DNA of 64,000 nucleotides, taken from assembly GCF_002218195.1 (NCBI RefSeq), contig NZ_CP022336.1, positions 2,723,001 through 2,787,000 on the forward strand. The letters are read 5' to 3'. The notes under the pieces are model-generated. The model was given only the letters and a program-made list of their open reading frames with translations, had not been told where the DNA came from and did no database searches. Of the stretch, positions 35,799 to 44,956 are shown piece after piece. The stretch comes from Sphingorhabdus sp. SMR4y. GTDB taxonomy: Bacteria > Pseudomonadota > Alphaproteobacteria > Sphingomonadales > Sphingomonadaceae. Every line of letters begins with the position of its first letter. The first letter of the stretch is position 1. The position numbers and the translations under genes were made by a program.

Positions 35799-36258
35799 GA
35801 TAAAAAATATTGATGATAATGACCGGAATATCCTGAAAGCCTTGCAGCGCGACGCCAGCCTGTCGCTGGAGAATCTCTCGGCGCAGCTCAGCCTGTCGAC
35901 CAATGCCTGCTGGCGGCGGATCAAGCGGATGGAAGCGGACGGGATCATCGCGCGGCGGGTGGCGATTGTCGATCCGGAAGCGGTCGGCCTGTCGATGACC
36001 GTGTTCGTCGCGGTGCGGACCAGCGACCATAGCGACAAATGGCTGACAAAATTCGCCGCAGCAGCCTCTTCAATCGAGGAAGTGGTCGAATTCTACCGGA
36101 TGGCCGGCGAGGTCGACTATATGCTCAAGCTGCTGGTCCGCGATGTTGCCGACTATGACCGGGTGTACAAGAAGCTGATCAAGGCGGTGCCGCTATCCGA
36201 TGTGTCGGCGAGCTTTGCGATGGAGCGGATTAAATATGAGACGGCGGTGCCGGTTTGA
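35788..36258 (+). CDS. Lrp/AsnC-family transcriptional regulator
   Basis: A 156-residue regulator. The N-terminal helix-turn-helix spans residues 9-60 (DRNILKALQRDASLSLENLSAQL, then the recognition helix STNACWRRIKRME), followed by the RAM ligand domain with EVVEFYRMAGEVDYMLKLLVRDVADYD. It is transcribed away from the cysteine synthase-like gene and probably controls it. No ribosome site stands out before the ATG at 35788, but the N-terminus matches the family. Confidence 0.92.
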   Translation: MPSKIKNIDDNDRNILKALQRDASLSLENLSAQLSLSTNACWRRIKRMEADGIIARRVAIVDPEAVGLSMTVFVAVRTSDHSDKWLTKFAAAASSIEEVVEFYRMAGEVDYMLKLLVRDVADYDRVYKKLIKAVPLSDVSASFAMERIKYETAVPV

Positions 36259-36366
36259 ATGATCTACGCGCTAGGTGAGGGCGAAAAGCTTAGTATCATA
36301 TCAAGCAAAGAAGAGAACATCGCGGATACGATTGCAGTGGGTCGGGTTGCCTCTTCTTGCGTATCG

Positions 36367-36759
36367 TCAGATTTCACAATCTGTCGATGACTGACGCTTG
36401 TAATCTTTAAGGAAGCCCTGTGGACCAAAGGCAATTCGGATCAATGGTCCTCTAGAGGTATGGATCACTCGATAGAAATGATCTTCTGATCTACGGAAAT
36501 CGAATTGACCATCAGCTGTCTGTGCCAAGACGGGCATCACTATGATCATGCCAACTTTCCTTTGCTGATAAGAGAACGGAATGCTTTCAGCTAGGTGCTC
36601 AATTGACACTCCATTGGCAGTCACGTTGAGAAACGGTGCGTTAGGTGCGGTGTAGCAACCAAGAATGGGAGCTGGGTCAACTGGTTCAGGTTCATCAAAC
36701 TCCATGCAACCGGCCAAAAAGAGTGTGGCAATTAGCGGGCGAGAAATGGTGGGAATCAC
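36367..36759 (-). CDS. Small putative lipoprotein, function unknown
   Basis: A 130-residue protein with an N-terminal signal and lipobox LAGC at residues 15-18, predicting attachment to the membrane through Cys18. The mature part is acidic and Pro-rich at first (FDEPEPVDPAP), with GCYTAPNAP after it. No family is recognised. Its base composition is clearly more AT-rich than the neighbours, which may mean recent acquisition. It begins 16 bases after the stop of the fumarylacetoacetase-like gene on the same strand. Confidence 0.6.
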   Translation of the reverse strand: MIPTISRPLIATLFLAGCMEFDEPEPVDPAPILGCYTAPNAPFLNVTANGVSIEHLAESIPFSYQQRKVGMIIVMPVLAQTADGQFDFRRSEDHFYRVIHTSRGPLIRIAFGPQGFLKDYKRQSSTDCEI

Positions 36760-36775
36760 AATCTAACGACCCCCA

Positions 36776-37786
36776 TCAAACCGCCACAACCTCCTGCCGG
36801 ATCGCGCCGAAGATCGAGTGGCCGTCCGCATCCAGCATCTGGATTTTCACCGTATCGCCAGCCGACATAAACGGCGTCTTTGCCTCGCCATCATTGATCG
36901 TCTCGATCATTCTTATTTCGGCGATGCAGCTGTAGCCGAGGCCGCCTTCGCTGACCGGTTTGCCGGGGTCGCCGTCGGGGCCCTGATTGGAGACGGTGCC
37001 GGAACCGATGATTGTGCCGGCGCACAAAGGGCGCGTCTTGGCGGCGTGGGCGACCAGGTCGGCAAGGCTGAAGGTCGCGTCCTTGCCGGCATTGGCGCGG
37101 CCGAAGGGTTCGCGGTTATAGTCGACCTGCAGCGGCAGATGGATGACCGAGCCGTTCCACGCATCGCCCAGCTCGTCGGGGGTGACGCAGACCGGGGAGA
37201 AGGCCGAGGGCGGCTTGGACTGGAAGAAGCCGAAGCCCTTGGCCAGCTCGCCGGGGATGAGGCCGCGCAGGGAGACATCGTTGCACAGCATGATGAGCTT
37301 GATATGGCCGGCGGCGTCTGCGGCGCTGGTGCCGGCGGGCACGTCGTCAGTGATCACTGCGATCTCGCCTTCCATGTCGCAGCCCCATTTCGGATCGCCG
37401 AGCGGGATATCGTCGCGCGGGCCGAGAAAGGCGTCGCTGCCGCCCTGGTACATTAATGGGTCGCTGTAGAAACTCTCCGGCACTTCCGCGCCGCGCGCCT
37501 TTCGCACCAGTTCGACATGGTTGATGTAGGCGCTGCCGTCGGCCCATTGATAGGCGCGGGGCAGCGGGGATTCGGCGAGCCGTTCGTGAAAGCGTTCGCA
37601 GGGGACGGTTTCATGTTCGACGTCGCGGTAGAGCGCTTCCAGCTTTGGCGCGCAATTTTCCCAGTCGTCGAGCGCCGCCTGCAGGGTCCGCGCGATATGG
37701 CTCGCTTCGCTGCAGCGGGTGAGGTCTTTCGAGACCACGACCAGACGGCCGTCACGGGTGTCGTTCTTCAGGGTGGCGAGTTTCAT
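36776..37786 (-). CDS. Fumarylacetoacetate hydrolase-family protein
   Basis: A 336-residue FAH-fold hydrolase, length typical for the bacterial fumarylacetoacetase-like group. The metal-ligand segments DPKWGCDMEGEIAVITDD and LCNDVSLRGL, and the GTIIGSGTVSNQGPDG region, match fumarylacetoacetases, which end tyrosine degradation by splitting fumarylacetoacetate into fumarate and acetoacetate. It lies downstream of hppD and a VOC protein on the same strand, which supports the tyrosine pathway. GGAAC precedes the ATG. Confidence 0.88.
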   Translation of the reverse strand: MKLATLKNDTRDGRLVVVSKDLTRCSEASHIARTLQAALDDWENCAPKLEALYRDVEHETVPCERFHERLAESPLPRAYQWADGSAYINHVELVRKARGAEVPESFYSDPLMYQGGSDAFLGPRDDIPLGDPKWGCDMEGEIAVITDDVPAGTSAADAAGHIKLIMLCNDVSLRGLIPGELAKGFGFFQSKPPSAFSPVCVTPDELGDAWNGSVIHLPLQVDYNREPFGRANAGKDATFSLADLVAHAAKTRPLCAGTIIGSGTVSNQGPDGDPGKPVSEGGLGYSCIAEIRMIETINDGEAKTPFMSAGDTVKIQMLDADGHSIFGAIRQEVVAV

Positions 37787-37806
37787 ATGCGTTCCTTCAT
37801 CCTGCT

Positions 37807-37903
37807 CCGTGCCCCCGCGAAGGCGGGGCCCATCTCTTGTCAGTGCCTCTTGTCGAGGCTTCAGGAGATGGACTCCTGCCTACGCAGGAGCACGACATTG
37901 TTC
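37807..37903. repeat. Interspersed inverted repeat, second family
   Basis: CGTGCCCCCGCGAAGGCGGG at the left and CTCCTGCCTACGCAGGAGCA at the right, each itself a hairpin, enclosing 50 bases. It lies between the fumarylacetoacetase-like and VOC genes. Its sequence differs from the CCGTTCG family. Confidence 0.7.
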
Positions 37904-37914
37904 AATGCGAAAAC

Positions 37915-38463
37915 CTAATGCTCGTCGCGGGCCTTTTCGTGCAGCCACGCTGCATGTTGCGGCGCCTTCTTGGTGCGGCTCCATTCCTCGAGCATCGCGG
38001 GGGCAACGCGGCGCAATTCGGTCATTTCCTCGTCCGTGCCGATATCGCAGGCGAGCTCGAGCCGGTGGCCGTTGGGGTCGAAGAAATAGATCGACTTGAA
38101 AATCCCGTGATGGGTCGGGCCAAGCACTTCCAGTCCTTCGGCCTCGGCATTGGCCTTGGCCGCCATCAGGTCGTCGAGCGAATTCACCTTGAAGGCGATA
38201 TGCTGGACCCAGGCGGGGGTGTTCTGGTCGCGGTCCATCTGCTTCTGCTCGGGCAGTTCGAAAAAGGCGAGGACATTGCCGCCGCCGGCATCGAGAAAGA
38301 TATGCATATAGGGATCATGCTCGCCGGTCGAAGGCACTTCATTCTCGGCAAAGGCGAGCTGGAACTCCATGCCCATCACGCGCTGGTAGAAATCGACCGT
38401 CTCTTTCGCATCCTTGCAGCGATAGGCGACATGGTGGATGCCGTTGATCTTCGGGGCGGTCAT
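37915..38463 (-). CDS. VOC-superfamily metalloenzyme (glyoxalase/dioxygenase-like)
   Basis: A 182-residue vicinal-oxygen-chelate protein. IHHVAYRCKDAKETVDFYQRVMG and WVQHIAFKVNSLDDLMAAKA give the two histidine ligands, and FDPNGHRLELACD the glutamate, so a metal site is likely. The gene start overlaps the hppD stop (ATGA), hence a coupled role in tyrosine or homogentisate breakdown is probable. It could be an extradiol-type dioxygenase or isomerase for a pathway intermediate; the specific reaction is unknown. Confidence 0.8.
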   Translation of the reverse strand: MTAPKINGIHHVAYRCKDAKETVDFYQRVMGMEFQLAFAENEVPSTGEHDPYMHIFLDAGGGNVLAFFELPEQKQMDRDQNTPAWVQHIAFKVNSLDDLMAAKANAEAEGLEVLGPTHHGIFKSIYFFDPNGHRLELACDIGTDEEMTELRRVAPAMLEEWSRTKKAPQHAAWLHEKARDEH

Positions 38464-39563
38464 CAGGCAGGCTCCTCTACGTTGAGCACCCCGCGCGATA
38501 CCTGGTCGCGTTCGATGCTTTCGAACAGGGCCTTGAAATTCCCCTCGCCAAAGCCGTCATCGCCCTTGCGCTGGATGAATTCAAAGAAAACCGGTCCGAC
38601 CTGCGCTTCGGCAAAAATCTGCAGCAGCAGGCGGGGTTCTCCGCCTTCGGTGGTGCCGTCGAGCAAGATGCCGCGGGTCTGCAGCGCATCGACATCCTCG
38701 CCATGGCCGGGGAGGCGCCCGTCGAGCATCTCGTAATAGGTGTTCGGCGGCGCGGTCATGAACGGCACGCCGAGTTCTTTCAGCCGGTCCCAGCAGGCGA
38801 CCAGATCGTCACAGATCAATGCGATATGCTGGATGCCCTCGCCGTTGAACTCGCGCAGAAATTCCTCGATCTGGCCCTTGCCACCTTCGCCTTCTTCATT
38901 CAGCGGAATGCGGATCTTGCCATCCGGCGCGGTCAGCGCCTTGGAGGTCAGGCCGGTATATTCGCCCTTGATGTCGAAGAAACGGATTTCGCGGAAGTTG
39001 AACAGACTCTCGTAATAGTCCGCCCAATATTTCATCCGGCCGCCGTAGACATTGTGGGTCAGGTGATCGATGATCTGGAACCCCGCACCCACAGGATGGC
39101 GATCAACACCGGGCAGATATTCGAAGTCGATATCGTAGATCGACAGATTCTCGCCGCGTTCGCCGCCCTCGTAGCGGTCGACCAGATAGAGAATCGCGCC
39201 GCCGATGCCGCGGATCGCCGGGATGCGCAATTCCATCGGGCCGGTTTCGACATTGACCGGCTCGGCGCCCTTGTCGAGCAGATAGGCATAAGCCTTGCGC
39301 GCGTCCTTCACCCGGAACGCCATGCCGCAGGCCGATGGTCCGTGCTCGCGGGCAAAATACCAGGCCGCCGACTTGGGCTCATAGTTGATGATCAGATTGA
39401 TGCCGCCCTGCCGCCACAGATGGACATCCTTGCTGCGATGCTGGGCGATGCGGGTGAAGCCCATGACTTCGAACACCGGTTCGAGCACGCCCTTTTCCGG
39501 CGCGCAGAATTCGACAAATTCAAAGCCGTCGAGACCGACGGGATTTTCAAACAGATCAGCCAC
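38463..39563 (-). CDS. hppD: 4-hydroxyphenylpyruvate dioxygenase
   Basis: A 366-residue enzyme that converts 4-hydroxyphenylpyruvate to homogentisate in tyrosine catabolism. Iron ligands are His167 in IDHLTHNV, His246 in [11 protein letters not shown] and Glu328 in [10 protein letters not shown]. The GTG at 39563 follows GAGGAAA and gives the family N-terminus [19 protein letters not shown]; the open frame to 39707 is not coding. A 22-bp inverted repeat lies 37 bases upstream. Homogentisate dioxygenase is not in the window. Confidence 0.95.
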   Translation of the reverse strand: MADLFENPVGLDGFEFVEFCAPEKGVLEPVFEVMGFTRIAQHRSKDVHLWRQGGINLIINYEPKSAAWYFAREHGPSACGMAFRVKDARKAYAYLLDKGAEPVNVETGPMELRIPAIRGIGGAILYLVDRYEGGERGENLSIYDIDFEYLPGVDRHPVGAGFQIIDHLTHNVYGGRMKYWADYYESLFNFREIRFFDIKGEYTGLTSKALTAPDGKIRIPLNEEGEGGKGQIEEFLREFNGEGIQHIALICDDLVACWDRLKELGVPFMTAPPNTYYEMLDGRLPGHGEDVDALQTRGILLDGTTEGGEPRLLLQIFAEAQVGPVFFEFIQRKGDDGFGEGNFKALFESIERDQVSRGVLNVEEPA

Positions 39564-39599
39564 AATATTTCCTCGAGACAATGATGCGCAGGGGCGCGT

Positions 39600-39621
39600 T
39601 ATAGTTACAAATGATACTATA
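39600..39621. promoter_or_regulatory. Inverted repeat upstream of hppD
   Basis: TATAGT-N10-ACTATA with an AT-rich spacer, 37 bases before the hppD start. It is a plausible operator for a regulator of tyrosine catabolism; it could also overlap the promoter. Confidence 0.45.
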
Positions 39622-39669
39622 GGGATTTCGACCAGGATATGCAAGATTTTCTGCGCCTGCCGGACGGCA

Positions 39670-42600
39670 TCAATGAAAATCCCGCGACTTGGGTAATATC
39701 CGGACATTGCGTGGATGGCCGTGGCGGGGATAGGCGGGCTGCGGTCCTGTCGCCTGCTCTTGCTGCCGGGCTGCCCAGCGGTCCTCGTTGCGATAGACCG
39801 GGCGCCTGACCTCGTCGGCGCGGGCCATCGGCATATCCGGTTGGTCGCGGGCGGTAATCTCGTCGAGCATGAAGCTATAATCCTCGACCCGGCTGGTCAT
39901 CAAATGGGTCACGCCCTCGACGCTGCGCTGCACCTCTCCGGTGGCGAGCATCAGCCGCGCCGCCATCACCGGACGGCGCATTTTTTCAAAGCGGCTGGCC
40001 CAGAGCAGCAGATTGGCGACCCCGCTTTCATCCTCCAGCGTGATGAACACCGCATTGCCCTTGCCGGGCCGCTGACGGATCAAAACAACGCCGGCGACCT
40101 TCGCCTGCGAGCCGTTCTTGGCTCGCGCCAGTTCCGCGCAGCTGAGCACGCCGATTTCCCGCAAGCGCTCGCGCAGAAATTCCATCGGATGGCCTTTCAG
40201 CGACAGGCGGACGCTCTGATAGTCGGCCACCACATGTTCACCCTTGGTCATGGCGGGGAGATGTGCGTCTTGTTCCCGACCCAGTTCCTTGGCCTCTGCC
40301 GCCTCGAACAGCGGCAGCGTATTGACCGGCGTGCGGCGCACTTCCCACAGCGCCTGCCGCCGGTCCAGCCCCAGCGACCGGCAGGCATCGGCATCGGCGA
40401 GCAGGCGCAGCGCCCGCGCCGGCAGGTCGGCCTTGTGGGCCAGCTCCTCGATCGTGCGAAACGGCCGCGCGGCGACAATCTGTTCGGCCCAGGTTTCGCG
40501 AAACCCGTCGATCTGGCGCAGACCGATGCGGAGGGAAGGGGAGGAAGTGGAACGCCGTTCGTCCTGAGCCTGTCGAAGGCCCCCTCCGGACACGCTGGCC
40601 AGGGGCTTCGACGAGCTCAGCCCGAACGGATCTTTTGAAATCCCCTGCTCCTCAACCTCTACCCGATTGTCCCAGTCACTGAAATTCACATCCGGCTCCC
40701 GCACCTCCACCCCGTGTTCGCGCGCGTCGCGGACGAGCTGGCCCGGCGCATAGAAACCCATCGGCTGCGAATTGAGCAAAGCCGCGGCGAACACCGCCGG
40801 GTGGTGGCATTTGATCCAGCTCGAGACATAGACCAGCCGGGCAAAGCTGATCGCGTGGCTTTCCGGAAAGCCATAGCTGCCAAAGCCCTGGATCTGCTTG
40901 TAGCAGCGTTCGGCGAAATCCCGGTCATAGCCCTTGGCGGTCATGCCGGTGATCATCTTCGCCTCGAAATGGTGGATCGTGCCGACATTGCGAAAGGTCG
41001 CCATCGCCCGGCGCAGCTTGTTGGCGTCGCCGGGGGAGAAATCGGCGGCGACGATCGCCAGCTTCATCGCCTGTTCCTGGAACAGGGGCACGCCAAAGGT
41101 CCGGCCGAGTACGGACTGCAGCTCGTCCGGATCATGCGGCGGGGCGGGCGAGGGCAGGGTCACCTTTTCCACGCCCGAACGCCGCCGCAGATAGGGATGG
41201 ACCATTTCGCCCTCGATCGGCCCCGGCCGGACAATCGCCACCTGGATCACCAGATCATAAAATTCGCGCGGTTTCAGTCGCGGCAGCATGTTGATCTGGG
41301 CCCGGCTCTCGACCTGGAACACGCCGATACTGTCGCCCTTGCACAGCATGTCATAGGTCGCGGGGTCTTCGTGGGGGACGTTTTGCAAGGTGAAGGCTTG
41401 TGCTCCGTACTTGATGCGGAGCCCGGGGCGGCGATCGCTGACCTCCATGCAGGGCTCCGCATCAAGTGCGGAGCACGGTCCCTCCCTACGCCCCTCTAAT
41501 GCATTAAGCATATCAAACGCCTTGCGGATGCAGGTCAGCATGCCGAGCGCCAATATGTCGACCTTCATCAGGCCGAGCGTGTCGATATCATTCTTGTCCC
41601 ACTCGATGAACGTGCGCTCGTCCATCGCCGCATTGTGGATCGGCACGGTCTCGTCGAGCCGGTCCTGGGTCAGCACGAAGCCGCCGACATGCTGCGACAG
41701 GTGGCGGGGAAATTGCAGGATCTGCTGCACCAGATCGCCGAGCCGCCGGATCTCCGGATTGTCCGGGTCGAGCCCGGTTTCGGCAAAGCGCTTGTCGGGC
41801 TGTTTGCCGCCGTGGCTGCCCCAGACGGTGCTGGACAGGCGGCTGGTGATATCCTCCGAGAGGCCGAGCGCCTTGCCAACCTCGCGGATCGCGCTGCGCG
41901 AGCGGTAATGGATCACGGTTGCGGCAATCCCGGCGCGGTGGCGGCCATAGCGCGCATAGATATATTGAATCACTTCCTCGCGCCGTTCATGTTCGAAATC
42001 GACGTCGATATCCGGCGGCTCGCGGCGCTCTTCCGAGATGAAGCGCGAGAAGAGCAGGTCATGTTCCATCGGATCGGCCGAGGTGATGCCGAGCAGATAG
42101 CAGACCGCGCTGTTCGCCGCCGACCCGCGCCCCTGGCAGAGTATGCCCTGATCCTGGGCAAATTTGACGATGTCGTGGACGGTCAGGAAATAGGGCGCAT
42201 ATTTCATCTTTTCGATCAGCCGCAATTCCTCCTCGACCTTGGCGCGCAACCGTTCGGGCAGGGTCTCGCCATGCCGATCATGGGCGGCGGTCCAGGTCAG
42301 ATGCGCAAGCCAGCCCTGCGGCGTCCAGCCTTCCGGCACTGGTTCGTCGGGATAATGATAGCTGAGTTCGTCGAGCGTGAAATCGACCAAGCCGAGCAGT
42401 CTTTGCGTCTCGGCAATCGCTTCGGGATGATCGCGGAACAGGCGCGCCATTTCTGCTGGGGGCTTGAGAAACCGTTCGGCATTGGCGGCGAGCAGGCGGC
42501 CCGCCTTGGGGATCGTCGTCTTTTCGCCGATGCAGGTGAGAATGTCGTGCAGCGGGCGCTGTTCCGGCGTTGCATAGAGCGGGTCATTGGTGGCGATAAG

Positions 42601-43287
42601 CGGAATGCCGGTCGCCTGGGAGAGGCCGTGCAATCTGGCGAGATAGCGCTTGTCCGGCCCCGAGCGCGGCATGGCCGCACCGAGCCAGATATGAGGGGTG
42701 CGGGAGCGGAGCTGCCCAAATATATCCTCCCCGTGCGCAGCATGGGGAGGGGGACCATCCGAAGGATGGTGGAGGGGCCGCTTCGCAGAAACTCTCCCGC
42801 CGGCGGCCCCTCCCCCATCAGCCGTCGCTGCGCTCTGGCTGACGGTCCCCCTCCCCGAAGCTGGCGCTTCAGGGAGGATGATCAGCGCCCAGTCCTCGTC
42901 GCACCATTTCAGCAAATCCGCCGCATAGAGAAAACAATCCCCTTTTTCCGCCCGCAAATTGCCGGTTGAGAGCAGCCGCGTCAGCCGCCCCCAGCCGCGC
43001 CGGTTGCGGGGATAGACAATCACTTCCGGCGTCTCGTCGGCAAAGACCAGCCGCGACCCGACGATCAGTTTGAAATCCGGCAGCACCAGCCCTTCCTCCG
43101 CCGCATCCTCATGCGCCCGGCGCAGCGCGGCGTGCGCGCGCACGACACCGGCGACGCTGTTGCGGTCGGCAATCCCGATGCCGGTCATCCCCAGCGCCAT
43201 CGCCTGCAGCACCATGTCGGCGGGGGACGAGGCGCCGCGCAGGAAGCTGTAATGGGTGGAGGCGGCGAGTTCGGCAAAGGTCGTCAT
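39670..43287 (-). CDS. dnaE2: Error-prone DNA polymerase DnaE2 (ImuC), with repeat-derived inserts
   Basis: A 1205-residue C-family polymerase, the catalytic part of the SOS mutasome that copies past damaged bases. The N-terminal PHP domain starts [21 protein letters not shown]; the polymerase core has [17 protein letters not shown] and, near residue 427, PDIDVDF with catalytic aspartates; a C-terminal OB-fold region carries [24 protein letters not shown]. It is about 100 residues longer than typical. The excess maps to three repeat-derived in-frame segments near residues 138-187, 605-630 and 887-911. imuB lies 100 bases upstream with another repeat between. Confidence 0.95.
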   Translation of the reverse strand: MTTFAELAASTHYSFLRGASSPADMVLQAMALGMTGIGIADRNSVAGVVRAHAALRRAHEDAAEEGLVLPDFKLIVGSRLVFADETPEVIVYPRNRRGWGRLTRLLSTGNLRAEKGDCFLYAADLLKWCDEDWALIILPEAPASGRGTVSQSAATADGGGAAGGRVSAKRPLHHPSDGPPPHAAHGEDIFGQLRSRTPHIWLGAAMPRSGPDKRYLARLHGLSQATGIPLIATNDPLYATPEQRPLHDILTCIGEKTTIPKAGRLLAANAERFLKPPAEMARLFRDHPEAIAETQRLLGLVDFTLDELSYHYPDEPVPEGWTPQGWLAHLTWTAAHDRHGETLPERLRAKVEEELRLIEKMKYAPYFLTVHDIVKFAQDQGILCQGRGSAANSAVCYLLGITSADPMEHDLLFSRFISEERREPPDIDVDFEHERREEVIQYIYARYGRHRAGIAATVIHYRSRSAIREVGKALGLSEDITSRLSSTVWGSHGGKQPDKRFAETGLDPDNPEIRRLGDLVQQILQFPRHLSQHVGGFVLTQDRLDETVPIHNAAMDERTFIEWDKNDIDTLGLMKVDILALGMLTCIRKAFDMLNALEGRREGPCSALDAEPCMEVSDRRPGLRIKYGAQAFTLQNVPHEDPATYDMLCKGDSIGVFQVESRAQINMLPRLKPREFYDLVIQVAIVRPGPIEGEMVHPYLRRRSGVEKVTLPSPAPPHDPDELQSVLGRTFGVPLFQEQAMKLAIVAADFSPGDANKLRRAMATFRNVGTIHHFEAKMITGMTAKGYDRDFAERCYKQIQGFGSYGFPESHAISFARLVYVSSWIKCHHPAVFAAALLNSQPMGFYAPGQLVRDAREHGVEVREPDVNFSDWDNRVEVEEQGISKDPFGLSSSKPLASVSGGGLRQAQDERRSTSSPSLRIGLRQIDGFRETWAEQIVAARPFRTIEELAHKADLPARALRLLADADACRSLGLDRRQALWEVRRTPVNTLPLFEAAEAKELGREQDAHLPAMTKGEHVVADYQSVRLSLKGHPMEFLRERLREIGVLSCAELARAKNGSQAKVAGVVLIRQRPGKGNAVFITLEDESGVANLLLWASRFEKMRRPVMAARLMLATGEVQRSVEGVTHLMTSRVEDYSFMLDEITARDQPDMPMARADEVRRPVYRNEDRWAARQQEQATGPQPAYPRHGHPRNVRILPKSRDFH
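40555..40629. repeat. Palindromic repeat inserted in frame inside dnaE2 (first family)
   Basis: A 75-base copy of the CCGTTCG family, a multiple of three, with arms CCGTTCGTCCTGAGCCTGTC and CTTCGACGAGCTCAGCCCGA-ACGG. It is read through in dnaE2 and adds a segment containing LRQAQDERR near residues 887-911, in the stretch between the polymerase core and the helix-hairpin-helix domain. Confidence 0.85.
41400..41476. repeat. Inverted repeat inserted in frame inside dnaE2 (third family)
   Basis: Arms GTGCTCCGTACTTGATGCGG and CCGCATCAAGTGCGGAGCAC facing each other across about 37 bases. It adds roughly 26 residues (about 605-630) between the segment [11 protein letters not shown] and the strongly conserved [19 protein letters not shown]. 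Confidence 0.8.
42727..42877. repeat. Compound hairpin repeat inserted in frame inside dnaE2 (fourth family)
   Basis: About 150 bases of nested hairpins starting CTCCCCGTGCGCAGCATGGG and ending GAAGCTGGCGCTTCAGGGAG. It adds about 50 Gly/Ala/Pro-rich residues (138-187) within the PHP domain, just before the conserved [12 protein letters not shown] segment. Confidence 0.75.
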
Positions 43288-43302
43288 TGCGAGGGGCCAT
43301 AT

Positions 43303-43363
43303 CCGTTCGCCTCGAGCGAAGTCGAGAGGCCGCTGGTGTCTCGACTTCGCTCGACACGAACGG
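43303..43363. repeat. Interspersed palindromic repeat, variant
   Basis: CCGTTCGCCTCGAGCGAAGT at the left and CTTCGCTCGACACGAACGG at the right. Outer arms match the main family, inner arms are a different palindrome. It lies between imuB and dnaE2. Confidence 0.8.
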
Positions 43364-43387
43364 ATTCAGGGCAACACTTATTCTCCA

Positions 43388-44956
43388 TCACGCAAACAGC
43401 CCATGCATATACCAGTCCGGGTTCGCTTTCTCCTCGCCATAAAGCCCGTGCCGGAACAGCCAGTAGCGCCGGCCGCGGGCGTCCTCGACGCGGTAATAGT
43501 CGCGGGTCAGGCCGCCCTTGCCCGGCTGTTGCCCGTCCTTGCGCTGCCACCATTCCGAGGCGATCCGCTCCGGCCCTTCATAGCGCATCACCTGATGGCT
43601 CTTGCGCCGCCAGGTGAAGCGATAGGGCGGGCCGTCGGGGACCTCGGCGATCACCTGGACGCGCTGCGGCGGGTCGAACATGTGCAAGGGGCGCATCGGC
43701 GGATTGTCGGGAGACTGCCGCTTCCACGGCACCGGCGGCGGGGCGTTGAGCGCGGGTAGGGCGAGCAGGCCCTGTTCCGGGATATGGCTGTCGGCGGGGG
43801 CAAATTTCTGCACCCGGTCGCGACCGAGCCTCGTGCTGAGCTGGCTGACTAGAGCAACTTCATCGCCGCGCCGGTCCTCGCCACCCTCGAGCCGCAACTG
43901 CTGGGGTGCCAGCGCCTCCGAAGCGGTGATGCTCAGCCGGATCAGGTCATAGCCGAAGCCCGGATTGAGTTCGTCGTTGAGCGCGGCGATCCGTTCACGC
44001 AGCAGCCGCTGGAACAGGGCCGCATCGCGGGTTGGCGCGCCGGTCTCCAGCCCGAGCCGCGCGACATCGCCATCGCAGCGGAACAGCATCATCCGGATCA
44101 TCCGCGCGCCCTGGCCGCGCTCGTTGAGCCGTTCGGCGGCCTCGGCAAACAGTTCCGACAGACAGGCAAGCGCGGCATCAATATGGGTCAGCGGCTCGGC
44201 AAAACGGCGCTCGGTAACGATATTGCCGATCCGGCGCAGCGGATCGATCGGCCGGTCCTCCAGCCCCAATATCCGGTCGAGCCGGAGCGTCAGGTCCATC
44301 CCGAAGCGCGCTGCCAGATTGGCGCGCGGCCGCTCGGCCAGATCGCCGATCCTGTACAGCCCCGCCCGTTCCAGCGACTGGTGGGTCTTTGCGTCCATCG
44401 CCAGCGCCGCCACCGGCAGCTGCGCCTCCGCGCCTTCCTTCAGGCCATGCCGGGCCAGCGCCATCGCCGCGTCCGGCGTGCCAGCGAGCGCCCAGTGGCT
44501 GCTATAGCCTGCCGCGTCGAGCCGGTCCTCGGCATCCTGCGCCAGCCTTTCCTCATCACCGTGAAGATGCGCCGCGCCGGTGATATCGAGGATCAGCGCA
44601 TGCGGCGGCTCGACCGCGACCATCGGCGTGTAGCGCTCGCAGGCCTCGGCCAGCCGCGACAGCAGGTCGGCGTCGGCCAGCGGCTGATGGTCGAAGGCGA
44701 GCAGATCGGGCACCCGCGCCCGCGCGTCGGCGAGCTTCATGCCCGTGCCCAGGCCCAGGGACACGGCCTGCCGGTCGGCTGCCATGATCACCATCGCGCC
44801 GCGGATTTTCTCGGTGAGCACGAAGGGATGGTCAGGCGGCCCGTGTGCCCTGATGATCCGTTCGGACGGCAGCCAGGGCAGGGACAGCGCCAGTATCCGG
44901 CGCGCCTTTCTCCTCTGGCTGCCCGCTTGGCTGCTCGCGGAAGACTTGATCGTCAC
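43388..44956 (-). CDS. imuB: ImuB, Y-family polymerase-like mutasome subunit
   Basis: A 522-residue Y-family polymerase homologue that serves as the hub of the ImuA-ImuB-DnaE2 mutasome and binds the sliding clamp; ImuB proteins lack polymerase activity. The N-terminus RRILALSLPWLPSERIIR matches the family, with LGLGTGMKLADARARVPDL, a little-finger-like domain and an ending YWLFRHGLYGEEKANPDWYMHGLFA. The GTG at 44956 has GGAG eight bases upstream, giving a 125-base overlap with imuA in another frame. Confidence 0.92.
   Translation of the reverse strand: MTIKSSASSQAGSQRRKARRILALSLPWLPSERIIRAHGPPDHPFVLTEKIRGAMVIMAADRQAVSLGLGTGMKLADARARVPDLLAFDHQPLADADLLSRLAEACERYTPMVAVEPPHALILDITGAAHLHGDEERLAQDAEDRLDAAGYSSHWALAGTPDAAMALARHGLKEGAEAQLPVAALAMDAKTHQSLERAGLYRIGDLAERPRANLAARFGMDLTLRLDRILGLEDRPIDPLRRIGNIVTERRFAEPLTHIDAALACLSELFAEAAERLNERGQGARMIRMMLFRCDGDVARLGLETGAPTRDAALFQRLLRERIAALNDELNPGFGYDLIRLSITASEALAPQQLRLEGGEDRRGDEVALVSQLSTRLGRDRVQKFAPADSHIPEQGLLALPALNAPPPVPWKRQSPDNPPMRPLHMFDPPQRVQVIAEVPDGPPYRFTWRRKSHQVMRYEGPERIASEWWQRKDGQQPGKGGLTRDYYRVEDARGRRYWLFRHGLYGEEKANPDWYMHGLFA

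Noticed and set aside
40555-42877. Sequencing or assembly error explaining the extra dnaE2 segments
   Set aside because: All three inserts keep the reading frame over 3.6 kb and are recognisable repeats, which errors would not produce.
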